Positions 50,265 through 62,178 of a stretch of 64,000 nucleotides of DNA are shown here, one piece after another. The DNA is from Osmia lignaria lignaria (Eukaryota > Arthropoda > Insecta > Hymenoptera > Megachilidae), in NCBI RefSeq assembly GCF_051020975.1, contig NW_027478167.1:10726001-10790000 (forward strand), given 5' to 3'. Position 1 is the first letter of the stretch. Every line of letters starts with the position of its first letter. The position numbers and the translations under genes were made by a program. A model generated the notes under the pieces. That model was not told the origin of the DNA, did no database searches, and worked only from the letters and a program-made list of their open reading frames with translations.

Positions 50265-53263
50265 TTGCAGATTCAGCTCAAAGGAACGGGCCTGACGGAC
50301 ATATTTCGAGATACTTCTTTTTCTTGTTGTTCTTCCTCTGCACAGCTAAGCTGGAAGTGGCATTTGCAGCTCGCAATAGTGCAGAGTTATCTCAAAGAAA
50401 GGGGCCACGGTGTTTCTGTATCTCTATTATGTTGGTGCGGCTTCGGAACTTTTAAATATCTCGATATATCTCGACAACTACGCTTCTGATCAAAAAATAT
50501 CATAGAACATAAAAAGTAGGAAACTTAATTCTCTACAAAAAAGGTCTCTTAACATTTTGCCATAGCTCGCTTCGTTTCCGAGATATTTGCAGATTTATCT
50601 CAAGGGAAGGGGCCTAACGGACATATTTCGAGATATTTCTTCTTCTTGTTGTTCTTCTTCTGCACAGCTAAACTGGAAGTGGCATTTCCAGCTCGCAATA
50701 GTGCAGAGTTATCTCAAAGAAAGGGGCCACGGTGTTTCTGTATCTCTATTATGTTGGTGCGGCTTCGGAACTTTTAAATAGCTTGATATATCTCGAGAAC
50801 TACGCATCTGATCAAAAAATATCATAGAACACAAAAAGTAGGAAACTTAATTCTCTACAAAAAAGGTCTCTTAGCATTTTGCCATAGCTCGCTTCGTTTC
50901 CGAGATATTTGCAGATTTATCTCAAGGGAAGGGGCCTGACGGACATATTTCGAGATATTTCTTCTTCTTGTTGTTCTTCTTCGGCACAGCTGAGCTGGAA
51001 GTGGCATTTGCAGGTCGCAATAGTGCAGAGTTATCTCAAAGAAAGGGGCCACGGTGTTTCTGTATCTCGATTATGTTGGTGCGGCTTCGGAACTTTTAAA
51101 TATCTCGATATATCTCGAAAACTACGCTTCTGATCAAAAAATATCATAGAGCGTAAATTGTAGGAAACATTATTCTCTACAAAAAAGGTCTCTTAACATT
51201 TTGCCATAGCTCGCTTCGTTTCCGAGATATTTGCAGATTCATCTCAAGGGAAGGGGTCTGACGGACATATTTCGAGATATTTCTTCTTCTTGTTGTTCTT
51301 CTTCTGCACAGCTAAGCTCGAAGCGGCATTTGCAGCTCGCAATAGTGCAGAGTTATCTCAAAGAAAGAGGCCACGGTGTTTCTGTACCTCTATTATGTTG
51401 GTGCAGCTTCGGAACTTTTAAATATCTTGATATATCTCGAGAACTACGCATCTGATCAAAAAATATCATTGAACATAAAAAGTAGGAAACTTAATTCTCT
51501 ACAAAAAAGGTCTCTTAACATTTTGCCATAGCTCGCTTCGTTTCCGAGATATTTGCAGATTCATCTCAAGGGAAGTGGCCTGACGGACATATTTCGAGAT
51601 ATTTCTTCTTCTTGTTGTTCTTCTTCTGCACAGCTGAGCTGGAAGTGGCATTTGCAGGTCGCAATAGTGCAGAGTTATCTCAAAGAAAGGGGCCACGGTG
51701 TTTCTGTATCTCTATTATGTTGGTGCGGCTTCGGAACTTTTAAATATCTTGATATATCTCGAGAACTACGCATCTGATCAAAAAATATCATAGAACATAA
51801 AAAGTAGGAAACTTAATTCTCTACAAAAAAGGTCTCTCAACATTTTGCCTTAGCTCTCTTCGTTTCCGAGATATTTGCAGATTTATCTCAAGGGAAGGGG
51901 CCTGACGGACATATTTCGAGATATTTCTTCTTCTTGTTGTTCTTCTTCTGCACAGCTAAGCTCGAAGTGGCATTTGCAGCTCGCAATAGTGCAGAGTTAT
52001 CTCAAAGAAAGAGGCCACGGTGTTTCTGTACCTCTATTATGTTGGTGCAGCTTCGGAACTTTTAAATATCTTGATATATCTCGAGAACTACGCATCTGAT
52101 CAAAAAATATCATCGAACATAAAAAGTAGGAAACTTAATTCTCTACAAAAAAGGTCTCTTAACATTTTGCCATAGCTCTCTTCGTTTCCGAGATATTTGC
52201 AGATTCAGCTCAAAGGAACTGGCCTGACGGACATATTTCGAGTTATTTCTTCTTCTTGTTGTTCTTCCTCTGCACAGCTAAGCTGGAAGTGGCATTTGCA
52301 GCTCGCAATAGTGCAGAGTTATCTTAAAGAAAGGGGCCACGGTGTTTCTGTATCTCTATTATGTAGGTGCGGCTTCGGAACTTTTAAATATCTTGATATA
52401 TCTCGAGAACTACGCATCTGATCAAAAAATGTCATAGAAGATAAAAAGTAGGAAACTTAATTCTCTACAAAAAAGGTCTCTTAACATTTTGCCATACCTC
52501 GCTTCGTTTCCGAGATATTTGCATATTTATCTCAAGGGAAGGGGCCTGACGGACATATTTCGAGATATTTCTTCTTCTTGTTGTTCTTCTTCTGCACAGC
52601 TAAGCTGGAAGTCGCATTTGCGGCTCGCACTAGTGCAGAGTTATCTCAAAGAAAGGGGCCACCGTGTTTCTGTATCTCTATTATGTTGGTGCGGCTTCGG
52701 AACTTTTAAATATCTCGATATATCTCGAAAACTACGCTTCTGATCAAAAAATATCATAGAACATAAATTGTAGGAAACATAATTCTCTACAAAAAAGGTC
52801 TCTTAACATTTTGCCATAGCTCGCTTCGTTTCCGAGATATTTGCAGATTCATCTCAAGGGAATGGGTCTGACGGACATATTTCGAGATATTTCTTCTTCT
52901 TGTTGTTCTTCTTCTGCACAGCTAAGCTCGAAGCGGCATTTGCAGCTCGCAATAGTGCAGAGTTATCTCAAAGAAAGAGGCCACGGTGTTTCTGTACCTC
53001 TATTATGTTGGTGCAGCTTCGGAACTTTTAAATATCTTGATATATCTCGAGAACTACGCATCTGATCAAAAAATATCATAGAACATAAATTGTAGGAAAC
53101 ATAATTCTCTACAAAAAAGGTCTCGTAACATTTTGCCATAGCTCGCTTCGTTTCCGAGATATTTGCAGATATATCTCAAGGGAAGGGGCCTGACGGACAT
53201 ATTTCGAGATATTTCTTCTTCTTGTTGTTCTTCTTCTGCACAGCTAAGCTGGAAGTGGCATTT
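49974..53263 (+). repeat. Block delta, copy 2
   Basis: Same order as 44500-47789, including the gccatacctc variant at 52489, which removes the usual TAG upstream of the anchor. The right end is inside the hybrid unit at 53163. Confidence 0.88.
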
Positions 53264-53484
53264 GCAGGTCGCAATAGTGCAGAGTTATCTCAAAGAAAGG
53301 GGCCACGGTGTTTCTGTATCTCTATTATGTTGGTGCGGCTTCGGAACTTTTAAATATCTCGATATATCTCGAAAACTACGCTTCTGATCAAAAAATATCA
53401 TAGAACATAAATTGTAGGAAACATAATTTTTTACAAAAAAGGTCTCTTAACATTTTGCCATAGCTCGCTTCGTTTCCGAGATAT
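53163..53484 (+). repeat. Hybrid monomer: y/A 5' part, B 3' part
   Basis: Starts agatatatctc (53171) like the y unit at 47689, then has tgcaggtcgc (G at 53264), ctcgatatatc and the ataattttttac end of type B. It is followed by C (53485, with a private tttgtag) and D (53807). Confidence 0.82.
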
Positions 53485-55416
53485 TTGTAGATTTATCTCA
53501 AGGGAAGGGGCCTGACGGACATATTTCGAGATATTTCTTCTTCTTGTTGTTCTTCTTCTGCACAGCTAAGCTGGAAGTGGCATTTGCGGCTCGCACTAGT
53601 GCAGAGTTATCTCGAAGAAAGGGGCCACGGTGTTTCTGTATCTCTATTATGTTGGTGCGGCTTCGGAACTTTTAAATATCTCGATATATCTCGAAAACTA
53701 CGCTTCTGATCAAAAAATATCATAGAACATAAAAAGTAGGAAACTTAATTCTCTACAAAAAAGGTCTCTTAACATTTTGCCATAGCTCGCTTCGTTTCCG
53801 AGATATTTGCAGATTCAGCTCAAAGGAACTGGCCTGACGGACATATTTCGAGATATTTCTTCTTCTTGTTGTTCTTCCTCTGCACAGCTAAGCTGGAAGT
53901 AGCATTTGCAGCTCGCAATAGTGCAGAGTTATCTTAAAGAAAGGGGCCACGGTGTTTCTGTATCTCTATTATGTTGGTGCGGCTTCGGAACTTTTAAATA
54001 TCTTGATATATCTCGAGAACTACGCATCTGACCAAAAAATGTAATAGAACATAAAAAGTAGGAAACTTAATTCTCTACAAAAAAGGTCTCTTAACATTTT
54101 GCCATAGCTCGCTTCGTTTCCGAGATATTTGCATATATATCTCAAGGGAAGGGGCCTGACGGACATATTTCGAGATATTTCTTCTTCTTGTTGTTCTTCT
54201 TCTGCACAGCTAAACTGGAAGTGGCATTTCCAGCTCGCAATAGTGCAGAGTTCTCTCAAAGAAAGGGGCCACGGTGTTTCTGTATCTCTATTATGTTGGT
54301 GCGGCTTCGGAACTTTTAAATATCTCGATATATCTCGAAAACTACGCTTCTGAACAAAAAATATCATAGAACATAAATTGTAGGAAACATAATTCTCTAC
54401 AAAAAACGTATCTTAAGATTTTGCCATAGCTCGCTTCGTTTCCGAGATATTTGCAGATTCACCTCAAAGGAACGGGCCTGACGGACATATTTCGAGATAC
54501 TTCTTCTTCTTGTTGTTCTTCCTCTGCACAGCTAAGCTGGAAGTGGCATTTGCGGCTCGCAATAGTGCAGAGTTATCTCAAAGAAAGGGGCCACGGTGTT
54601 TCTGTATCTCTATTATGTTGGTGCGGCTTCGGAACTTTTAAATATCGTGATATATCTCGAGAACTACGCATCTGATCAAAAAATATCATAGAACATAAAA
54701 AGTAGGAAACTTAATTCTCTACAAAAAAGGTCTCTTAACGTTTTGCCATAGCTCGCTTCGTTTCCGAGATATTTGCAGATTTATCTCAAGGGAAGGGGCC
54801 TGACGGACATATTTCGAGATATTTCTTCTTCTTGTTGTTCTTCTTCTGCACAGCTATGCTGGAAGTGGCATTTGCAGCTCGCACCAGTGCAGAGTTATCT
54901 CAAAGAAAGGGGCCACGGTGTTTCTGTATCTCTATTATGTTGGTGCGGCTTCGGAACTTTTAAATATCTCGATATATCTCGAAAACTACGCTTCTGATCA
55001 AAAAATATCATAGAACATAAAAAGTAGGAAACTTAATTCTCTACAAAAAAGGTCTCTTAACATTTTGCCATAGCTCGCTTCGTTTCCGAGATATTTGCAG
55101 ATTCAGCTCAAAGGAACTGGCCTGACGGACATATTTCGAGATATTTCTTCTTCTTGTTGTTCTTCCTCTGCACAGCTAAGCTGGAAGTGGCATTTGCAGC
55201 TCGCAATAGTGCAGAGTTATCTCAAAGAAAGGGGCCACGGTGTTTCTGTATCTCTATTATGTTGGTGCGGCTTCGGAACTTTTAAATATCTCGATATATC
55301 TCGAAAACTACGCTTCTGATCAAAAAATATCATAGAACATAAATTGTAGGAAACATAATTCTCTACAAAAAAGGTCTCTTAACATTTTGCCATAGCTCGC
55401 TTCGTTTCCGAGATAT
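53485..55416 (+). repeat. Less duplicated stretch of monomers (C, D, then four unusual units)
   Basis: After C and D come units at 54129 (gagttctctc), 54451 (cacctcaaagg, gatacttc), 54773 (agctatgctgg, gcaccagtgc) and 55095 (b-like start with K-class end). I find no near-identical multi-monomer partner for 54451-55416 within the window. It may mark an older boundary between array domains. Confidence 0.7.
54020..54367 (-). other. 115-codon ATG reading frame, diverged relative, probably not a gene
   Basis: Related frame starting at the ATG at 54365-54367, opened by C at 54253, with a different N-terminus (MIFFVQKRSF) because the 3' allele of this monomer is the other class. It is four codons longer at the C-terminus because the usual stop is shifted in the neighbouring D unit. 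Confidence 0.25.
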
Positions 55417-55655
55417 TTGCATATATATCTCAAGGGAAGGGGCCTGACGGACATATTTCGAGATATTTCTTCTTCTTGTTGTTCTTCTTCTGCACAGCTA
55501 AACTGGAAGTGGCATTTCCAGCTCGCAATAGTGCAGAGTTCTCTCAAAGAAAGGGGCCACGGTGTTTCTGTATCTCTATTATGTTGGTGCGGTTTCGGAA
55601 CTTTTAAATATCTTGATATATCTCGAGAACTACGCATCTGATCAAAAAATATCAT
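55320..55655 (-). other. 111-codon ATG reading frame, probably not a gene
   Basis: Starts at a true ATG (bases 55653-55655) and reads 111 codons, slightly more than one monomer. Residues from the pyrimidine tract give a Glu/Gln-rich patch (AEEEQQEEE). In most monomers a TAA closes this frame where the plus strand reads gagttatctc. Here the plus strand reads gagttctctc (C at 55541), turning the stop into GAA. I see no signal peptide, transmembrane segment or known motif. Copies with the same change lie at 56930-57265 and 59828-60163. A product of repeat drift is the simplest reading. Confidence 0.3.
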
Positions 55656-57026
55656 AGAACATAAAAAGTAGGAAACTTAATTCTCTACAAAAAAGGTCTC
55701 TTAACATTTTGCCATAGCTCGCTTCGTTTCCGAGATATTTGCAGATTTATCTCAAGGGAAGGGGCCTGACGGACATATTTCGAGATATTTCTTCTTCTTG
55801 TTGTTCTTCTTCTGCACAGCTGAGCTGGAAGTGGCATTTGCAGGTCGCAATAGTGCAGAGTTATCTCAAAGAAAGGGGCCACGGTGTTTCTGTATCTCTA
55901 TTATGTTGGTGCGGCTTCGGAACTTTTAAATATCCTGATATATCTCGAGAACTACGCATCTGATCAAAAAATATCATAGAACATAAAAAGTAGGAAACTT
56001 AATTCTCTACAAAAAAGGTCTCTTAACATTTTGCCATAGCTCGTTTCGTTTCCGAGATATTTGCAGATTTATCTCAAGGGAAGGGGCCTGACGGACATAT
56101 TTCGAGATATTTCTTCTTCTTGTTGTTCTTCTTCTGCACAGCTAAGCTGGAAGTGGCATTTACAGCTCGCAATAGTGCAGAGTTATCTCAAAGAAAGGGG
56201 CCACGGTGTTTCTGTATCTCTATTATGTTGGTGTGGCTTCGGAACTTTTAAATATCTCGATATATCTTGAGAACTACGCATCTGATCAAAAAATATCATA
56301 GAACATAAAAAGTAGGAAACTTAATTCTCTACAAAAAAGGTCTCTTAACATTTTGCCATAGCTCGCTTCGTTTCCGAGATATTTGCATATTTATCTCAAG
56401 GGAAGGGGCCTGACGGACATATTTCGAGATATTTCTTCTTCTTGTTGTTCTTCTTCTGCACAGCTAAGCTGGAAGTGGCATTTGCGGCTCGCACTAGTGC
56501 AGAGTTATCTCAAAGAAAGGGGCCACGGTGTTTCTGTATCTCTATTATGTTGGTGCGGCTTCGGAACTTTTAAATATCTCGATATATCTCGAAAACTACG
56601 CTTCTGATCAAAAAATATCATACAACATAAATTGTAGGAAACATAATTCTCTACAAAAAAGGTCTCTTAACATTTTGCCATAGCTCGCTTCGTTTCCGAG
56701 ATATTTGCAGATTTATCTCAAGGGAAGGGGCCTGACGGACATATTTCGAGATATTTCTTCTTCTTGTTGTTCTTCTTCTGCACAGCTAAGCTGGAAGTGG
56801 CATTTGCGGCTCGCACTAGTGCAGAGTTATCTCAAAGAAAGGGGCCACGGTGTTTCTGTATCTCTATTATGTTGGTGCGGCTTCGGAACTTTTAAATATC
56901 TCGATATATCTCGAAAACTACGCTTCTGATCAAAAAATATCATACAACATAAATTGTAGGAAACATAATTCTCTACAAAAAAGGTCTCTTAACATTTTGC
57001 CATAGCTCGCTTCGTTTCCGAGATAT
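55417..57026 (+). repeat. 5-monomer repeat epsilon, copy 1 (1610 bp)
   Basis: Order N, O, P, Q, R. N is a g/h-like unit with gagttctctc. O has the ctgag and tgcaggtcgc features with atatcctga. P has gctcgtttcg and atatcttgagaac. Q and R carry the palindrome allele and catacaac. The first four units recur at 57027 and 59925. Confidence 0.87.
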
Positions 57027-57265
57027 TTGCATATATATCTCAAGGGAAGGGGCCTGACGGACATATTTCGAGATATTTCTTCTTCTTGTTGTTCTTCTTC
57101 TGCACAGCTAAACTGGAAGTGGCATTTCCAGCTCGCAATAGTGCAGAGTTCTCTCAAAGAAAGGGGCCACGGTGTTTCTGTATCTCTATTATGTTGGTGC
57201 GGTTTCGGAACTTTTAAATATCTTGATATATCTCGAGAACTACGCATCTGATCAAAAAATATCAT
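56930..57265 (-). other. 111-codon ATG reading frame, copy 2, probably not a gene
   Basis: Same frame as 55320-55655, opened by the same base (C at 57151), with one visible residue difference near the C-terminus (FMLYDIF against FMFYDIF). It was copied along with epsilon copy 2. Confidence 0.28.
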
Positions 57266-59924
57266 AGAACATAAAAAGTAGGAAACTTAATTCTCTACAA
57301 AAAAGGTCTCTTAACATTTTGCCATAGCTCGCTTCGTTTCCGAGATATTTGCAGATTTATCTCAAGGGAAGGGGCCTGACGGACATATTTCGAGATATTT
57401 CTTCTTCTTGTTGTTCTTCTTCTGCACAGCTGAGCTGGAAGTGGCATTTGCAGGTCGCAATAGTGCAGAGTTATCTCAAAGAAAGGGGCCACGGTGTTTC
57501 TGTATCTCTATTATGTTGGTGCGGCTTCGGAACTTTTAAATATCCTGATATATCTCGAGAACTACGCATCTGATCAAAAAATATCATAGAACATAAAAAG
57601 TAGGAAACTTAATTCTCTACAAAAAAGGTCTCTTAACATTTTGCCATAGCTCGTTTCGTTTCCGAGATATTTGCAGATTTATCTCAAGGGAAGGGGCCTG
57701 ACGGACATATTTCGAGATATTTCTTCTTCTTGTTGTTCTTCTTCTGCACAGCTAAGCTGGAAGTGGCATTTACAGCTCGCAATAGTGCAGAGTTATCTCA
57801 AAGAAAGGGGCCACGGTGTTTCTGTATCTCTATTATGTTGGTGTGGCTTCGGAACTTTTAAATATCTCGATATATCTTGAGAACTACGCATCTGATCAAA
57901 AAATATCATAGAACATAAAAAGTAGGAAACTTAATTCTCTACAAAAAAGGTCTCTTAACATTTTGCCATAGCTCGCTTCGTTTCCGAGATATTTGCATAT
58001 TTATCTCAAGGGAAGGGGCCTGACGGACATATTTCGAGATATTTCTTCTTCTTGTTGTTCTTCTTCTGCACAGCTAAGCTGGAAGTGGCATTTGCGGCTC
58101 GCACTAGTGCAGAGTTATCTCAAAGAAAGGGGCCACGGTGTTTCTGTATCTCTATTATGTTGGTGCGGCTTCGGAACTTTTAAATATCTCGATATATCTC
58201 GAAAACTACGCTTCTGATCAAAAAATATCATACAACATAAATTGTAGGAAACATAATTCTCTACAAAAAAGGTCTCTTAACATTTTGCCATAGCTCGCTT
58301 CGTTTCCGAGATATTTGCAGATTCAGCTCAAAGGAACTGGCCTGACGGACATATTTCGAGATATTTCTTCTTCTTGTTGTTCCTCCTCTGCACAGCTAAG
58401 CTGGAAGTGGCATTTGCAGCTCGCAATAGTGCAGAGTTATCTTAAAGAAAGGGGCCACGGTGTTTCTGTATCTCTATTATGTTGGTGCGGCTTCGGAACT
58501 TTTAAATATCTTGATATATCTCGAGAACTACGCATCTGATCAAAAAATGTCATAGAACATAAAAAGTAGGAAACTTAATTGTCTACAAAAAAGGTCTCTT
58601 AACATTTTGCCATAGCTCGCTTCGTTTCCGAGATATTTGCATATTTATCTCAAGGGAAGGGGCCTGACGGACATATTTCGAGATATTTCTTCTTCTTGTT
58701 GTTCTTCTTCTGCACAGCTATGCTGGAAGTGGCATTTGCGGCTCGCACTAGTGCAGAGTTATCTCAAAGAAAGGGGCCACGGTGTTTCTGTATCTCTATT
58801 ATGTTGGTGCGGCTTCGGAACTTTTAAATATCTCGATATATCTCGAAAACTACGCTTCTGATCAAAAAATATCATACAACATAAATTGTAGGAAACATAA
58901 TTCTCTACAAAAAAGGTCTCTTAACATTTTGGCATAGCTCGCTTCGTTTCCGAGATATTTGCAGATTCAGCTCAAAGGAACTGGCCTGACGGACATATTT
59001 CGAGATATTTCTTCTTCTTGTTGTTCCTCCTCTGCACAGCTAAGCTGGAAGTGGCATTTGCAGCTCGCAATAGTGCAGAGTTATCTTAAAGAAAGGGGCC
59101 ACGGTGTTTCTGTATCTCTATTATGTTGGTGGGGCTTCGGAACTTTTAAATATCTTGATATATCTCGAGAACTACGCATCTGATCAAAAAATGTTATAGA
59201 ACATAAAAAGTAGGAAACTTAATTCTCTACAAAAAAGGTCTCTTAACATTTTGCCATAGCTCGCTTCGTTTCCGAGATATTTGCAGATTTATCTCAAGGG
59301 AAGGGGCCTAACGGACATATTTCGAGATATTTCTTCTTCTTGTTGTTCTTCTTCTGCACAGCTAAACTGGAAGTGGCATTTCCAGCTCGCAATAGTGCAG
59401 AGTTATCTCAAAGAAAGGGGCCACGGTGTTTCTGTATCTCTATTATGTTGGTGCGGTTTCGGAACTTTTAAATATCTTGATATATCTCGAGAACTACGCA
59501 TCTGATCAAAAAATATCATAGAACATAAAAAGTAGGAAACTTAATTCTCTACAAAAAAGGTCTCTTAACATTTTGCCATAGCTCGCTTCGTTTCCGAGAT
59601 ATTTGCAGATTTATCTCAAGGGAAGGGGCCTGACGGACGTATTTCGAGATATTTCTTCTTCTTGTTGTTCTTCTTCTGCACAGCTGAGCTGGAAGTGGCA
59701 TTTGCAGGTCGCAATAGTGCAGAGTTATCTCAAAGAAAGGGGCCACGGTGTTTCTGTATCTCTATTATGTTGGTGCGGCTTCGGAACTTTTAAATATCTC
59801 GATATATCTCGAAAACTACGCTTCTGATCAAAAAATATCATAGAACATAAATTGTAGGAAACATAATTCTCTACAAAAAAGGTCTCTTAACATTTTGCCA
59901 TAGCTCGCTTCGTTTCCGAGATAT
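57027..59924 (+). repeat. Epsilon copy 2 extended to 9 monomers (2898 bp)
   Basis: Order N, O, P, Q, S, T, S, U, V. S is b-like with ttcctcctctgc, T is Q-like with agctatgctgg, U is g/h-like, and V has ggacgtatttc. The Q-S pair is followed by the near-copy T-S, a local two-monomer duplication. The next copy lacks this pair. Confidence 0.85.
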
Positions 59925-60163
59925 TTGCATATATATCTCAAGGGAAGGGGCCTGACGGACATATTTCGAGATATTTCTTCTTCTTGTTGTTCTTCTTCTG
60001 CACAGCTAAACTGGAAGTGGCATTTCCAGCTCGCAATAGTGCAGAGTTCTCTCAAAGAAAGGGGCCACGGTGTTTCTGTATCTCTATTATGTTGGTGCGG
60101 TTTCGGAACTTTTAAATATCTTGATATATCTCGAGAACTACGCATCTGATCAAAAAATATCAT
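59828..60163 (-). other. 111-codon ATG reading frame, copy 3, probably not a gene
   Basis: Same frame again (C at 60049 removes the stop), residue for residue like the first copy as far as I can see. It lies in epsilon copy 3. Confidence 0.28.
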
Positions 60164-62178
60164 AGAACATAAAAAGTAGGAAACTTAATTCTCTACAAAA
60201 AAGGTCTCTTAACATTTTGCCATAGCTCGCTTCGTTTCCGAGATATTTGCAGATTTATCTCAAGGGAAGGGGCCTGACGGACATATTTCGAGATATTTCT
60301 TCTTCTTGTTGTTCTTCTTCTGCACAGCTGAGCTGGAAGTGGCATTTGCAGGTCGCAATAGTGCAGAGTTATCTCAAAGAAAGGGGCCACGGTGTTTCTG
60401 TATCTCTATTATGTCGGTGCGGCTTCGGAACTTTTAAATATCCTGATATATCTCGAGAACTACGCATCTGATCAAAAAATATCATAGAACATAAAAAGTA
60501 GGAAACTTAATTCTCTACAAAAAAGGTCTCTTAACATTTTGCCATAGCTCGTTTCGTTTCCGAGATATTTGCAGATTTATCTCAAGGGAAGGGGCCTGAC
60601 GGACATATTTCGAGATATTTCTTCTTCTTGTTGTTCTTCTTCTGCACAGCTAAGCTGGAAGTGGCATTTACAGCTCGCAATAGTGCAGAGTTATCTCAAA
60701 GAAAGGGGCCACGGTGTTTCTGTATCTCTATTATGTTGGTGTGGCTTCGGAACATTTAAATATCTCGATATATCTTGAGAACTACGCATCTGATCAAAAA
60801 ATATCATAGAACATAAAAAGTAGGAAACTTAATTCTCTACAAAAAAGGTCTCTTAACATTTTGCCATAGCTCGCTTCGTTTCCGAGATATTTGCATATTT
60901 ATCTCAAGGGAAGGGGCCTGACGGACATATTTCGAGATATTTCTTCTTCTTGTTGTTCTTCTTCTGCACAGCTAAGCTGGAAGTGGCATTTGCGGCTCGC
61001 ACTAGTGCAGAGTTATCTCAAAGAAAGGGGCCACGGTGTTTCTGTATCTCTATTATGTTGGTGCGGCTTCGGAACTTTTAAATATCTCGATATATCTCGA
61101 AAACTACGCTTCTGATCAAAAAATATCATACAACATAAATTGTAGGAAACATAATTCTCTACAAAAAAGGTCTCTTAACATTTTGCCATAGCTCGCTTCG
61201 TTTCCGAGATATTTGCAGATTCAGCTCAAAGGAACTGGCCTGACGGACATATTTCGAGATATTTCTTCTTCTTGTTGTTCCTCCTCTGCACAGCTAAGCT
61301 GGAAGTGGCATTTGCAGCTCGCAATAGTGCAGAGTTATCTTAAAGAAAGGGGCCACGGTGTTTCTGTATCTCTATTATGTTGGTGCGGCTTCGGAACTTT
61401 TAAATATCTTGATATATCTCGAGAACTACGCATCTGATCAAAAAATGTCATAGAACATAAAAAGTAGGAAACTTAATTGTCTACAAAAAAGGTCTCTTAA
61501 CATTTTGCCATAGCTCGCTTCGTTTCCGAGATATTTGCAGATTTATCTCAAGGGAAGGGGCCTAACGGACATATTTCGAGATATTTCTTCTTCTTGTTGT
61601 TCTTCTTCTGCACAGCTAAACTGGAAGTGGCATTTCCAGCTCGCAATAGTGCAGAGTTATCTCAAAGAAAGGGGCCACGGTGTTTCTGTATCTCTATTAT
61701 GTTGGTGCGGTTTCGGAACTTTTAAATATCTTGATATATCTCGAGAACTACGCATCTGATCAAAAAATATCATAGAACATAAAAAGTAGGAAACTTAATT
61801 CTCTACAAAAAAGGTCTCTTAACATTTTGCCATAGCTCGCTTCGTTTCCGAGATATTTGCAGATTTATCTCAAGGGAAGGGGCCTGACGGACGTATTTCG
61901 AGATATTTCTTCTTCTTGTTGTTCTTCTTCTGCACAGCTGAGCTGGAAGTGGCATTTGCAGGTCGCAATAGTGCAGAGTTATCTCAAAGAAAGGGGCCAC
62001 GGTGTTTCTGTATCTCTATTATGTTGGTGCGGCTTCGGAACTTTTAAATATCTCGATATATCTCGAAAACTACGCTTCTGATCAAAAAATATCATAGAAC
62101 GTAAATTGTAGGAAACATTATTCTCTACAAAAAAGGTCTCTTAACATTTTGCCATAGCTCGCTTCGTTTCCGAGATAT
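59925..62178 (+). repeat. Epsilon copy 3, 7 monomers (2254 bp)
   Basis: Order N, O, P, Q, S, U, V, as in copy 2 but without T and the second S. Private changes include atgtcggtgcgg in O (60415 region) and aacatttaaat in P (60753 region). Confidence 0.85.
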
